Source: Salinispora mooreana
Lineage (GTDB): Bacteria; Actinomycetota; Actinomycetes; Mycobacteriales; Micromonosporaceae
DNA: 64,000 nucleotides
Direction of reading: 5' to 3'
Assembly (NCBI RefSeq): GCF_000379065.1
Contig: NZ_KB900614.1
Coordinates: forward strand, 270,421 to 334,420
Shown here: positions 21,270 through 30,049 of the stretch, in pieces
Numbering within the stretch: position 1 is the first letter of the stretch
Layout of the letters: the number at the start of each line of letters is the position of its first letter
Program-made: the position numbers and the translations under genes
The notes under the pieces: model-generated
Told to the model about the DNA's origin: nothing
Databases searched by the model: none
Seen by the model: only the letters and a program-made list of their open reading frames with translations

Positions 21270-23137
21270 ACCTCCAGCTCGAGGCCGGTTGTCAGCGGCG
21301 GCGGGACCTCGTCGTACTCCTGCTGCTGGGCCTGCTCCACATCGGCCTGCTCGTAGGCGGTGACCAGCTCGGCGTAGCCGGGCACGGTGGCGAGCAGGTC
21401 GGGGTGCGTGCCCCGGGCTACCACCCGCCCGTGCTCCAGGTAGACCACCTCGTCGGCCAGGGCGATGGTCGCCCGCCGGTAGGCGACCACCAGGATCGAT
21501 GTCGCCGCTTTTCCCGGCTCCGCGGCGCGCAGTCCGGCCAGGATCGCCGCCTCCACCCGCGGATCGACCGCGCTGGTCGCGTCATCCAGCACCAACAGAC
21601 GCGGCCGACCAACGAGGGCCCGGGCCAGGGTGAGCCGCTGCCGCTGCCCCCCGGACAGCGACGTGCCCCGCTCGCCGACCCGGGAATCCAGGCCCTCCGG
21701 GAGAGCGGCGACGAAGCCGTCCGCCCCGGCCAACCGCAGCGCCGCCCACACCTGCTCATCACCGAGGCCGGGCCGGTCCAGGGTGATGTTCGCCCGCACC
21801 GAATCATCAAAGACGAACGGCACCTGCGCCACGAGTGCGACGGTACGGGTCAGCGAGTCCGCGGTGAGGTCACGTACGTCCACCCCGTCCACCTCGACGG
21901 TGCCCGCACGCGGGTCAACCAGCCGAACAGCGAGCGAGGCGATGGTGGACTTCCCCGCGCCGGTCGGCCCGACCAGGGCGACCGTCCGCCCTGCCGGAAC
22001 GGTGAAACCGACCTCACCCAGCACCTCGGTGCCGGGCAGGTGCGCCTCGGCCGGCTCGTACGCGAAGTGGACGTCGCGGAAGGTGAGCGTTGCCGGACCG
22101 GCGTCGTCGGGGTCGAGCGTCCTCGCGCCGTACGGCATCTCGCCGGTGGCGTCGAGGACCCGCCGGACCCGTTCCCAGCCGGCGACGCTGCGCGGCAGCT
22201 CGGCCAAGACCCAGCCGATCGCGCGGACCGGGAACGCCAGCACGGTGAAGAGGAAGGCGACGCTGACCAGCTCGGCCACGCTGATCGCGCCCTGCCGCAA
22301 CCGGAGAGTGCCGACCACCAACACGGCGAGCGTCCCGAGGCCGGGCAGGGTTTCCAGCATGGGATCAAAGAACCCGCGCAGCCGCCCCACGGACACCAGC
22401 GCATCCCGCAGGTCGCGGGCGCGCGCGGCGAACCGCTCGGTCTCCTGCGCCTCCCGGCCCATCGTCTTGACCACCAGCGCGCCGTCGAAACTCTCGTGGG
22501 CGATGCCACTGACCTCGGCCCGCAGCCGCTGGGCGCGGTCCTGCCGGGGCGCCATCCGGCGGGAGTAGACGACGTTGACGGCGAAGAGCGCCGGGAAGAC
22601 ACCCAACCCGACCAGGGCGAGCGCCCAATCGGTGACGAAGAGTGAGACCACCGCACCGACCAGCATCACCAGCGTGCCCACGGCGAAGGGCAGCGGGGCT
22701 ACCGGGTGCCACGCGGCCTCGACGTCGGAGTTCGCGTTGGACAGCAGGGTTCCGGTGGCGTTGCGCTGGTGCCAGGAGAGCGGCAGGTCAAGATACCGGC
22801 GGGTGACCTGACGACGGTAGGCGGCCTGGAGCCGAAACTGCATGTAGCCGGCCCCGAGTCGGCGGCCGAGGATGCCGACCACCCGCAGCACGCTGAGCCC
22901 GAACAACGCAACGGCGGCCAGGGCGAGCGCAGCGGCGGGCACCGAGCCCTCGGCGATCGCCGGAACGACCACGTCGCCGACCACCGCACCCACCACGTAC
23001 GCGCTGGTGACGACCAGCAGCCCGAAGAGCACACTGGAGCTCGCCGCGACCGCGAAGATCCTGGGTTGCTCCCGAATCGCCCGGCCGAGGACGACCAGCC
23101 CCCGCCACAGCACGTCCCGACTCGTCCCGCTCGCCAC
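21260..23137 (-). CDS. ABC exporter half-transporter (fused membrane and ATPase domains)
   Basis: A 625-residue protein with six membrane helices in the first 330 residues, then an ATPase with Walker A GPTGAGKST, signature LSGGQRQRL and Walker B LLVLDDATSAVD. The H-loop region is unusual: VVAYRRATIALADEV has Tyr where His is expected, so the ATP site it contributes may be degenerate. The neighbour has a changed signature (LSVGE) but an intact H-loop, fitting a heterodimer with one weak site. GTG 23137 has GGGGGAG upstream and a GATAAT-like -10 further up. Confidence 0.9.
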   Translation of the reverse strand: MASGTSRDVLWRGLVVLGRAIREQPRIFAVAASSSVLFGLLVVTSAYVVGAVVGDVVVPAIAEGSVPAAALALAAVALFGLSVLRVVGILGRRLGAGYMQFRLQAAYRRQVTRRYLDLPLSWHQRNATGTLLSNANSDVEAAWHPVAPLPFAVGTLVMLVGAVVSLFVTDWALALVGLGVFPALFAVNVVYSRRMAPRQDRAQRLRAEVSGIAHESFDGALVVKTMGREAQETERFAARARDLRDALVSVGRLRGFFDPMLETLPGLGTLAVLVVGTLRLRQGAISVAELVSVAFLFTVLAFPVRAIGWVLAELPRSVAGWERVRRVLDATGEMPYGARTLDPDDAGPATLTFRDVHFAYEPAEAHLPGTEVLGEVGFTVPAGRTVALVGPTGAGKSTIASLAVRLVDPRAGTVEVDGVDVRDLTADSLTRTVALVAQVPFVFDDSVRANITLDRPGLGDEQVWAALRLAGADGFVAALPEGLDSRVGERGTSLSGGQRQRLTLARALVGRPRLLVLDDATSAVDPRVEAAILAGLRAAEPGKAATSILVVAYRRATIALADEVVYLEHGRVVARGTHPDLLATVPGYAELVTAYEQADVEQAQQQEYDEVPPPLTTGLELEVDR

Positions 23138-23264
23138 GTTCTCCCCCGCCGTAAGTCGCCATTATCTCTCTCATCCTTACCCGCTGGAACCCGGTCTGCC
23201 GAGTCGGGCGGGCCCCGGTGCGGTGCAATCGGCACAGCGAGCGTGTTGGGCCTACCATCAGGAC

Positions 23265-23894
23265 ATGCCGCAGTACGCCCGATCGGAGCGAAAGACACTC
23301 GCCGACCTGATGCAGACGCTGGGACCGGACGCACCCACGCTCAACGCGGGTTGGACCACCCGGGACCTCGCCGCCCACCTGGTGCTCCGGGAACGCCGCC
23401 CGGACGCCGCTGGCGGCATCCTGTTACCGCCGCTACGCAAGTACGCCGAGCGGGTCCGCCGACAGCTCGCCGCCCGCCCCTGGGATGGCCTGGTTGACCA
23501 GGTACGTCGGCCGCCGGTGTGGAGCCCGATCAGCAATCCGCTGCTCGACGAGGCGGCCAACACGATGGAATTCTTCATCCACCACGAGGACGTTCGCCGG
23601 GCAGAAGCCCACTGGCAGCCCCGCGACCTGCCGGCGGGGCTGCAACAGGCGTTGTGGCAGCGGGCATCGGGGCTGGCCCGGCTGACGCTGCGCCGTTTCC
23701 CCGCCGAGGTGCTGGTCCAGGCCCCGGGGTACGGGCAGCGAGCCGCCGGTCGGGGCGGCGAGCAGCTCCGGTTGGTGGGTGCCCCCAGTGAGTTGGTGCT
23801 CTTCCTGAGCGGACGGCAACGGGCGGCGCGGGTACAGATCGACGGCCCGACGGGCCCGGCAGACCGGCTGCGCGACGCCCAGCTGGGGCTGTGA
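23265..23894 (+). CDS. TIGR03085-like maleylpyruvate-isomerase-fold metal-binding protein
   Basis: A 209-residue protein of the DinB/MDMPI-type four-helix family that in actinobacteria can use mycothiol or bind a metal. Its opening block (SERKTLADLM, then WTTRDLAAHLVLRERRPDA) and the IHHEDVRRA segment are family features; the His residues are possible metal ligands. The role is unproven. ATG 23265 has no Shine-Dalgarno but a TACCAT -10 that ends 6 nt before it, so the mRNA is probably leaderless. It is divergent from the exporter pair. Confidence 0.8.
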   Translation: MPQYARSERKTLADLMQTLGPDAPTLNAGWTTRDLAAHLVLRERRPDAAGGILLPPLRKYAERVRRQLAARPWDGLVDQVRRPPVWSPISNPLLDEAANTMEFFIHHEDVRRAEAHWQPRDLPAGLQQALWQRASGLARLTLRRFPAEVLVQAPGYGQRAAGRGGEQLRLVGAPSELVLFLSGRQRAARVQIDGPTGPADRLRDAQLGL

Positions 23895-23923
23895 AACGCC
23901 CGTACGATCGACAAGCGCCGCCG

Positions 23924-23976
23924 GCCAGCCGTGCCTGAGCCCGCCGGATGGCGGAAGCATCACCGTCTGGGCTGGC
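23924..23976. terminator. possible stem-loop terminator between convergent genes
   Basis: GCCAGCC (23924-23930) can pair with GGCTGGC (23970-23976), and an inner CCGCC-GGAT-GGCGG hairpin lies at 23941-23954. The position after two convergent stops fits a terminator. The outer loop is long, so the call is tentative. Confidence 0.4.
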
Positions 23977-23988
23977 GCTGCGCGCGGT

Positions 23989-25446
23989 TCAGGCGATGAC
24001 CGCTGGCTCCGACCACTGCGGCCGGCCGACGCGGTCCAGGCCGTAGCGGGCGGCGGCGATCCGGTCGACCGCCTCCACCAGATCGGCCTCGGGAAGGGTG
24101 AACGGCAACCGCAGGAAGCGCTCCAGCGTCCCGTCCAGACCGAACCGGGGGCCGGGGGCGAGGCGAACGCCCACCTGCTCGGCGGCGCGGGCGAGTGCGC
24201 TGGAGACCGGACCGTCGAGCTCCGCCCAGAGGTTGACTCCGCCCTGCGCCACGGTCACCCGCCACTCGGGCAGGCGCTCGGCGAGGGCACCGAGCAGGAC
24301 GTCCCGCTGGGCGGTGAGCTGGGCTCGCCGGGCCGCCACGATCGCCGGCCCCTGCGCCAGTAGGTGGACGGCGACCAGCTGGTCCAGCACCGGACTCGCC
24401 ATGTCCACCCCGATGCGGACGGCGGCGAGCCGCTGCACCTGTGGCGCGGACGCACGGATCCAGCCGATCCGCAGCCCGCCCCAGTACGTCTTGCTCATCC
24501 CCCCGATGGTGAGCACCCGGGAGTGTCGGTCGAAGCTGGCCGTGGGCGGGGGCATCACCACACCGTCCAGGGACAGGTCAACAAACGATTCGTCGATCAC
24601 GAGTTCGGAGCCGACGGTGTGCGCGGTGGAGACCAGCCGTTCCCGTAGCTGGGCCGACATCAGGTGGCCGGTCGGATTCTGAAAGTCGGGGATCAGGTAG
24701 GCCAGCTTGGGCCGCCCCTGGCGGAGGGCGCCAAGCAGGAGGTCAGCGTCCCAGCCAAGGGCATCCGGGGCGAGGCCGTGAGTGCTGATACGCGCCCGCC
24801 GGGCGTGCAGCGCGGCCAGGGCGTTCGGGTAGCTGGGCGCCTCCACCAGGACACTGCTGCCCGGACTATGTGTGAGACGGAGCACCAGGTCCAGGGCGTG
24901 CTGGGTGCCATTGGTGACCATGACCTGCTCGGGTGAGGTGGGTAGGCCCCGATCGTCGTACGTGCGGGCGATGGCCTCCCGCAGTTCGCTGATACCGATC
25001 GGGTGGTAGCCCGCCCCACCCAGGTAGCGGGGCAGGTCCGCGGCGGCGGCCTGGGCGGCGGGCAGCAGCTCGGGCGGGGCGGCAAGGGCCGCGACTCCAA
25101 GATCAAGCATCTCGCGGCCGTCGAGCGGGGTCCAGAGGCCGCACCCCGCCATCCGATGGTTGCCGGGGAGCATGGTCCAGCTGCCAGCACCTCGCCGGCT
25201 GGCGAGATGGCCGCTGTCGCGAAGCTCCCGGTAGGCCGCGGTGACCGTGGTCCGGCTGATCCGCAGCGCCTCCGCCAGCTCCCGCTCGGCCGGCAGCCGA
25301 ACGCCCAGCGACAGCCGCCCATCGGCGAGCAGCCCCCGGACGGCCGCGGCCAGCGCCGCGTAGTCGGGGCTACGTCGACGGCCGGGAAGCGCATGCCACT
25401 GACCGAGCAGCCGGGCCAATTGGGTTCCGCGTATCTGACTCGTCAT
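23989..25446 (-). CDS. MocR-type regulator (GntR winged helix fused to aminotransferase domain)
   Basis: A 485-residue fusion. A GntR winged helix covers about residues 25-90 (LPAERELAEALRISRTTVTAAYREL). A fold-type I aminotransferase-like domain follows, with NGTQHALDL, PSYPNALAAL, PDFQNPTGHL and the PLP lysine in GMSKTYWGGLRIGWI. MocR proteins use PLP or its adducts as effectors. It is divergent from a yczE-like gene with only 60 bp between them, the arrangement of the YczR subgroup. ATG 25446 is used. It probably controls the yczE-like gene. Confidence 0.92.
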   Translation of the reverse strand: MTSQIRGTQLARLLGQWHALPGRRRSPDYAALAAAVRGLLADGRLSLGVRLPAERELAEALRISRTTVTAAYRELRDSGHLASRRGAGSWTMLPGNHRMAGCGLWTPLDGREMLDLGVAALAAPPELLPAAQAAAADLPRYLGGAGYHPIGISELREAIARTYDDRGLPTSPEQVMVTNGTQHALDLVLRLTHSPGSSVLVEAPSYPNALAALHARRARISTHGLAPDALGWDADLLLGALRQGRPKLAYLIPDFQNPTGHLMSAQLRERLVSTAHTVGSELVIDESFVDLSLDGVVMPPPTASFDRHSRVLTIGGMSKTYWGGLRIGWIRASAPQVQRLAAVRIGVDMASPVLDQLVAVHLLAQGPAIVAARRAQLTAQRDVLLGALAERLPEWRVTVAQGGVNLWAELDGPVSSALARAAEQVGVRLAPGPRFGLDGTLERFLRLPFTLPEADLVEAVDRIAAARYGLDRVGRPQWSEPAVIA

Positions 25447-25463
25447 GGGGCCACTCCAGCAAC

Positions 25464-25521
25464 ATTGGCTCTACTGGTTACTTGATTGGCTACTAGATTG
25501 GCACGGGTGAACCAGATTGGC
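25464..25521. promoter_or_regulatory. ATTGGC direct-repeat array between mocR and yczE-like genes
   Basis: ATTGGC occurs at 25464-25469, 25485-25490, 25497-25502 and 25516-25521, all in the same orientation, with a variant ACTGGT at 25473-25478. The first and second copies continue as ATTGGCT. Copies cover the putative promoters and the yczE start. MocR regulators typically bind direct repeats, so this is the likely operator. Confidence 0.65.
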
Positions 25522-26178
25522 AATCTCAGCTACCGGCCCGCGCGACGGCTGACCCAGCTCTACGCTGGGCTCACCCTCTACGGCGTGAGCCTGGCCCTGA
25601 TGATCCGCTCCGGCCTCGGCCTGGACCCCTGGGACGTCTTCCACCAAGGGCTCGCCGGGCACACCGGGCTCTCCTTCGGCACGGTGACCATCGCGGTCGG
25701 GGCGCTGGTGCTGCTGCTGTGGATCCCACTGCGGCAGCGGCCGGGCCTCGGCACGGTCAGCAACGTGGTGGTGATCGGTCTCGTGGTGGACGCCACCCTC
25801 GCCCTGCTACCGGCGGACCTGCCGCTCGCCACCCGAACCGCCCTACTCGTCGGCGGGATCGTCGCCAACGGCACGGCGACCGGACTCTATCTCGGCGCCC
25901 GGCTCGGCCCCGGCCCCCGCGACGGCCTGATGACCGGCTTCGTCGCCCGCCGGCCACGATTCTCGATCCGGCTCGTCCGCACCACCATCGAGGTCGCCGT
26001 ACTGGGGCTGGGCTGGCTGCTCGGCGGCGCGGTCGGCCCCGGCACGGTGGCGTATGCCCTGACCATCGGCCCGCTGACCCAGTTCGTGCTGCCCCGCGTG
26101 ACGGTCCCTCCTCCGCCCAACCCCACCCCGCCCAGCCCCACCCCGCCCACCTCCACCCCAGTCCCGGCTCCCGGTTGA
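25507..26178 (+). CDS. YczE-like integral membrane protein
   Basis: A 223-residue protein with about five membrane segments. The first is YAGLTLYGVSLALMIRSGLG, followed by the family block LDPWDVFHQGLAGHTGLSFGT. The GLYLGARLGPGPRDGLMTGF loop is also typical. The function is not established. In other bacteria yczE is controlled by a divergent MocR. GTG 25507 is preferred over TTG 25486 or TTG 25498; no Shine-Dalgarno is seen, so a leaderless start after TAGATT is plausible. The last 25 residues are an unusual Pro-rich tail (PPNPTPPSPTPP). Confidence 0.8.
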   Translation: MNQIGNLSYRPARRLTQLYAGLTLYGVSLALMIRSGLGLDPWDVFHQGLAGHTGLSFGTVTIAVGALVLLLWIPLRQRPGLGTVSNVVVIGLVVDATLALLPADLPLATRTALLVGGIVANGTATGLYLGARLGPGPRDGLMTGFVARRPRFSIRLVRTTIEVAVLGLGWLLGGAVGPGTVAYALTIGPLTQFVLPRVTVPPPPNPTPPSPTPPTSTPVPAPG

Positions 26179-26321
26179 GCCGTGCACTCCCGCGCACCGT
26201 CCCCGTCACGCCCGCCCCCCAGCGGCTGTCCGGCCTACCGGTAGCGACGCACAGGACGACCCGTTGTAGTCCAATGGGAGGAGGTGTTTCCTTTCCGGCG
26301 GGGGATCGGCACAATCTGGCC

Positions 26322-26783
26322 ATGGGGGAGAGACAGTGGCAGTGGACGGACGCTTGGATCTTCGTTTCGCTGGTGATCGCACATGGCGCCGGCCGGCACC
26401 GCCGAGCGGTGTCCAGCCGGCGGCCCCTGGGGGTCCGTCTCACCGACGTTCTCTCCACCGCCGACCACCTCAACCGCGCCATCCCCGAACGGCAGGAGGT
26501 CGAGGTGGCGATCCGCCGGTTGGTCGGCGCTGGCCTGGTCAGCGTCACCGACGGCTGGTTCCGGATCACACCGGAGGGCGAACGGCTCTGGCGCACCCGC
26601 CCCCACGCCGGCCTGGCCACCACAGTCGACACCGTGCAGGGCGCGTTGAGCCGTCGGCACACCCCGGGCGACGCGGACTGGCATCTGGACGAGGCCGAGC
26701 ACGCGGCGGCGGTCCAGGAGTACGCGGTACGTTCCATCCCGACGCCGCGACGTTCCGTCGAAAACCACGCCCGCCGGGACTGA
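26322..26783 (+). CDS. hypothetical protein with winged-helix-like domain
   Basis: A 153-residue protein I do not recognise. Residues about 42-95 look like a winged helix (VLSTADHLNRAIPERQEVEVAI, then LVGAGLVSVTDGWFRITPEGERLW), where the final strand pair resembles a wing. The N-terminus WQWTDAWIFVSLVIAHG is apolar. The C-terminus is polar. ATG 26322 is preceded by CACAAT ending 6 nt upstream, so it may be leaderless. It stands alone between yczE and hisF. It could be a small regulator. Confidence 0.65.
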   Translation: MGERQWQWTDAWIFVSLVIAHGAGRHRRAVSSRRPLGVRLTDVLSTADHLNRAIPERQEVEVAIRRLVGAGLVSVTDGWFRITPEGERLWRTRPHAGLATTVDTVQGALSRRHTPGDADWHLDEAEHAAAVQEYAVRSIPTPRRSVENHARRD

Positions 26784-26817
26784 CCGGCGTGGCCCGCCCG
26801 ATGGCGGACGAAACGGG

Positions 26818-27585
26818 TTAGCGAACCGGGTGACCGGCCCCGCGAAGCGCGTCCTTGACTTCGCCGACGGTGAGTTGGCCGAAGTGGAAGACGCTCGCGG
26901 CGAGCACCGCGTCAGCACCGGCGTCAACCGCCGGCGGGAAGTGGCCCGCCTCGCCCGCGCCCCCGCTGGCGACCACTGGCACGTTGACCACCGCCCGCAC
27001 CGCGCGGATCAGCTCCAGGTCAAAGCCGGTCTTGGTGCCGTCGGCATCCATCGAGTTGAGCAGGATCTCACCCGCACCCAGCTCGGCGCCACGCCGCGCC
27101 CAGTCGATGGCATCGATGCCGGCACCACGCCGGCCGCCATGCGTGGTCACCTCGAAACCGCTGGCCATCGCGGCGGAAGAGGTGCGCCGTACATCGAGGG
27201 AGAGCACCAGTACCTGCCGACCGAACCGCTCCGCGATCTCAGCGATCAGCTCGGGGCGGGCGATCGCGGCGGTGTTCACGCCGACCTTGTCCGCGCCCGC
27301 GCGCAGCAGCGCGTCAACGTCACTGACCTGCCGCACCCCGCCACCGACGGTGAGCGGAATGAAGACTGACTCCGCGGTGCGGCGGACCACGTCCAACATC
27401 GTGCCGCGGTCGCTCACCGAGGCCGTGACATCCAGGAACGTCAGTTCGTCAGCGCCTGCCCGGTGGTACGCCGCGGCCCGCTCCACCGGGTCACCCGCGT
27501 CCCGCAGGTTGAGGAAGTTGACGCCCTTGACCACCCGCCCGGCGTCTACGTCAAGGCAGGGAATCACGCGTACGGCCAGGGACAT
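26818..27585 (-). CDS. hisF: imidazole glycerol phosphate synthase cyclase subunit
   Basis: A 255-residue TIM barrel that uses ammonia from HisH to make IGP and [20 protein letters not shown] carries catalytic Asp11, and the second acid is in [16 protein letters not shown] (about Asp130). Two phosphate sites are GGGVRQ and [10 protein letters not shown]. It is apart from the main his operon and monocistronic: TAGGCT ends exactly 6 nt before ATG 27585, indicating a leaderless transcript. Confidence 0.97.
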   Translation of the reverse strand: MSLAVRVIPCLDVDAGRVVKGVNFLNLRDAGDPVERAAAYHRAGADELTFLDVTASVSDRGTMLDVVRRTAESVFIPLTVGGGVRQVSDVDALLRAGADKVGVNTAAIARPELIAEIAERFGRQVLVLSLDVRRTSSAAMASGFEVTTHGGRRGAGIDAIDWARRGAELGAGEILLNSMDADGTKTGFDLELIRAVRAVVNVPVVASGGAGEAGHFPPAVDAGADAVLAASVFHFGQLTVGEVKDALRGAGHPVR

Positions 27586-27695
27586 GCCACCAGCCTAGCC
27601 AACGCGATCCGCCGGTGGTCGACGTGTGCCACCGGTCATCGGCGGATCGCGTTGGGACGCTGCGTCCTACCGCCGAGGCGGGGCGGAACCCCTGC

Positions 27696-28700
27696 TCACA
27701 TCCGAACCAGCATCTTGCCAAGGTTCTCGCCACGGAGCAGGCCCAGGAAGGCCGCCGGAGCGTTCTCGATGCCGTCGATGATCGTCTCGTCGTACGTGAG
27801 TTTCCCGTCGCGCAGCCAGCCGCCGACCTCCTGCACGAACTGCTCGCCCAGCTGCCCGTAGTCGGAGACGATGAAGCCACGCAGGGTGAGCCGCTTGCTG
27901 ATGATCATCGCCAGGTTGCGCGGGGCGGCTGGCGGCTCGGTCGCGTTGTACTGCGCGATCATCCCGCAGATCGCGGCGCGGCCGTTCGGCCGCATCGCGC
28001 CGATCGCCGCCTCCAGGTGCTCGCCGCCCACGTTGTCGAAGTAGACGTCGATCCCGTCCGGCGCGGTGGAGTGCAGCGACTCCCGCACCGGTCCGTCGTG
28101 GTAGTCGAAGGCGGCGTCGAAGCCGAGCGCCTGCAGCCGCTCGACCTTTGCCGGCGAGCCGGCGCTGCCGACCACCCGGCTAGCCCCGCGAAGCTTGGCG
28201 ATCTGGCCGACCATGCTCCCCACCGCGCCGGCCGCCCCGGAGACGAAGACGGTCTCCCCCGGCTGCATCGCGGCGACCTCGAGCAGTCCGGCGTACGCGG
28301 TGAGCCCAGTCATTCCCAGCACCCCAAGGTACGTGCTGACCGGGGCGAGGGCAGGGTCGACCTTCCGGACGGTCGTGGCGTCCAGCAGCGCGTACTCCCG
28401 CCAGCCGAGCCCGTGGAGCACGGTGTCCCCGAGGGCGAAGCCGTCGGCCTCGCTCGCCACCACCTCACCGACCGCCCCACCGTCGAGTGGCGCGTCCAGC
28501 GCGAACGGCGGGACGTAGGAGGCCACGTCATTCATCCGCCCCCGCATGTACGGGTCGACGGAGATGAAGGTGTTCCGAACCACGATCTGCCCCGGGCCCG
28601 GGGTGGGGATGTCGGTGGAGACCAACCGGAAGTTCTCCTCGGTCGGCCAGCCCTGCGGCCGCGAGGCTAGCTGGATCTCACGGTTGTCGGTCTTGCTCAT
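27696..28700 (-). CDS. NADP-dependent oxidoreductase (zinc-free MDR, enone/curcumin reductase type)
   Basis: A 334-residue medium-chain reductase of the leukotriene B4 12-hydroxydehydrogenase/CurA group, which reduces alpha,beta-unsaturated carbonyls with NADPH. It has the SVDPYMRGRM block, VFVSGAAGAVGSMVGQIAK (nucleotide fold), GVDVYFDNVGGEHLEA and QYNATEPPA. Zinc ligands are absent, as expected. ATG 28700 is used; the frame upstream overlaps the regulator gene. It begins 5 bp after the ohrR-like stop, so the two form an operon and the regulator probably controls it. Confidence 0.93.
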   Translation of the reverse strand: MSKTDNREIQLASRPQGWPTEENFRLVSTDIPTPGPGQIVVRNTFISVDPYMRGRMNDVASYVPPFALDAPLDGGAVGEVVASEADGFALGDTVLHGLGWREYALLDATTVRKVDPALAPVSTYLGVLGMTGLTAYAGLLEVAAMQPGETVFVSGAAGAVGSMVGQIAKLRGASRVVGSAGSPAKVERLQALGFDAAFDYHDGPVRESLHSTAPDGIDVYFDNVGGEHLEAAIGAMRPNGRAAICGMIAQYNATEPPAAPRNLAMIISKRLTLRGFIVSDYGQLGEQFVQEVGGWLRDGKLTYDETIIDGIENAPAAFLGLLRGENLGKMLVRM

Positions 28701-28705
28701 GAGTG

Positions 28706-29155
28706 CTACCGCTCCTTGTGTTGGTGGATCGTTCTGGTGATCCGAGTGAGGGTGTCGCGCAGGACGACGAGATCGTCGGCGTCGAGCCCGGTCGCCTGGG
28801 CAAGCTGGCGTGGAACGTCGGCCATGCGCCCGCGCAGGGCCCATCCCGCCGGGGTCAGCTCCACCGCCACCCGTCGCTCATCGGCCGCCGATCGGCGCCG
28901 GACCACCAGGCCCGCCGCCTCCAGCCGCTTGAGCAGCGGGGAGAGCGTTCCGGAGTCCAGCTGCAGCCGGGTGCCGAGGCCAGAGACCGTCGGCGGCGGC
29001 TCCTGTTCGCCCTCCCAGAGCACCAACAGCACGAGATACTGCGGATAGGTCAGCCCGAACTCGGCGAGGATGGGCCGGTAGACATCGACCATGGCGCGCG
29101 ACGCGGTGTAGAGCGCGAAACACACCTGCCGCCGCAGCACCAGATCATCGGTCAC
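28706..29155 (-). CDS. OhrR-like MarR-family redox regulator
   Basis: A 149-residue MarR protein very close to OhrR in layout. QVCFALYTASRAM places a Cys at residue 12 where the peroxide-sensing Cys of OhrR lies. YPQYLVLLVLWE follows, and the winged helix has LDSGTLSPLLKRLEAAGLV and RSAADERRV. Oxidation or electrophile attack on Cys12 would release DNA. Here the partner is an enone reductase rather than Ohr. GTG 29155 follows TACTCT by 6 nt (leaderless). A 42-bp palindrome overlaps the promoter. Confidence 0.93.
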   Translation of the reverse strand: MTDDLVLRRQVCFALYTASRAMVDVYRPILAEFGLTYPQYLVLLVLWEGEQEPPPTVSGLGTRLQLDSGTLSPLLKRLEAAGLVVRRRSAADERRVAVELTPAGWALRGRMADVPRQLAQATGLDADDLVVLRDTLTRITRTIHQHKER

Positions 29156-29164
29156 GCAAAAAGA

Positions 29165-29206
29165 GTAGCGCGCAGTTCAGTTGTGCACCACTGAACTGCG
29201 CGCTAC
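29165..29206. promoter_or_regulatory. 42-bp near-perfect palindrome at the ohrR-like promoter (operator and/or terminator)
   Basis: Arms GTAGCGCGCAGTTCAGT (29165-29181) and its exact complement (29190-29206) flank a centre, TGTGCACC, that is itself palindromic except for one pair. The inner AGTTGTGCACCACT resembles MarR/OhrR boxes and overlaps the -10 TACTCT (29167-29162). On the minus strand a TCTTTTT tract follows, so transcribed it would also make a terminator for the upstream priA operon. Both roles are possible. Confidence 0.75.
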
Positions 29207-29307
29207 GCGCCTCCTGGCTCCGCAACCACCGGTACGAGGAAGAACACAACCCACCCGCGGACCCAACATCTCGGCGGGCGCCAGCGTGGCAGGAGCGCCG
29301 GGTGAAA

Positions 29308-30033
29308 TCAGGCGTCGGCCAGGGTCCGCAACGCCTCGGCCACGGTGAAGGCACCCGCATACAGCGCCTTGCCGGCGATTACCCCCTCCACCCCGACCGG
29401 CTCCAGGGCAGCCAACGCACGCAGGTCGGCCAGGGTCGAGACACCACCGGACGCGATCACCGGAGCGCTGGTGCGGGCGCAGACCTCACGAAGCAGCTCC
29501 AGGTTCGGCCCGCGCATCATGCCGTCCTTGGTGATGTCGGTGACCACGTACCGGGATGCACCGGCCCGGTCCAGCCGCGCCAGCACCTCCCACAGATCAC
29601 CACCGTCCCGGGTCCAGCCCCGGGCGGAGAGGGTCTGCCCGCGCACGTCGAGGCCGATCGCCACCCGGTCGCCGTACTCGCCGCAGACCCGATCGCACCA
29701 CTGGGGATCCTCCAGCGCGGCAGTGCCGATATTGACCCGAGCAGCCCCGGTCGCCAGCGCAGCCTGTAACGACGCATCGTCCCGCACTCCGCCGGAGAGC
29801 TCCACCCGCACGTCCAGGCGACGCACCACGTCGGCGAGCAGCTCCGCATTGGAGCCCCGGCCGAAGGCCGCATCCAGGTCAACCAGGTGAATCCACTCCG
29901 CTCCGTCCCGCTGCCAGGCCTGCGCGGCCTCGAAGGGATCGCCGTAGACGGTCTCGCTACCGGCGGCGCCTTGCACCAACCGGACCGCTTGCCCGTCAGC
30001 GACATCGACGGCGGGCAAAAGGGTGAGGCTCAC
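29308..30033 (-). CDS. priA: bifunctional HisA/TrpF phosphoribosyl isomerase (PriA type)
   Basis: A 241-residue TIM barrel that isomerises ProFAR in histidine synthesis. Its sequence follows actinobacterial PriA closely: [49 protein letters not shown]-like [14 protein letters not shown] and ASGGVSTL. PriA also performs the TrpF reaction, and no trpF is seen near the trp genes here. GTG 30033 has GAGGAG 7 nt upstream. It is the last gene of the his operon and its transcript probably ends at the 29165-29206 hairpin. Confidence 0.95.
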   Translation of the reverse strand: MSLTLLPAVDVADGQAVRLVQGAAGSETVYGDPFEAAQAWQRDGAEWIHLVDLDAAFGRGSNAELLADVVRRLDVRVELSGGVRDDASLQAALATGAARVNIGTAALEDPQWCDRVCGEYGDRVAIGLDVRGQTLSARGWTRDGGDLWEVLARLDRAGASRYVVTDITKDGMMRGPNLELLREVCARTSAPVIASGGVSTLADLRALAALEPVGVEGVIAGKALYAGAFTVAEALRTLADA

Positions 30034-30049
30034 AGAAACTCTCCTCGGA

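Noticed and set aside
19466..22645. Long plus-strand open frame of more than 1000 codons across both exporter genes
   Set aside because: It is antisense to two complete ABC exporters with all ATPase motifs; GC-rich codons leave the opposite frame free of stops. It shows no family motif.
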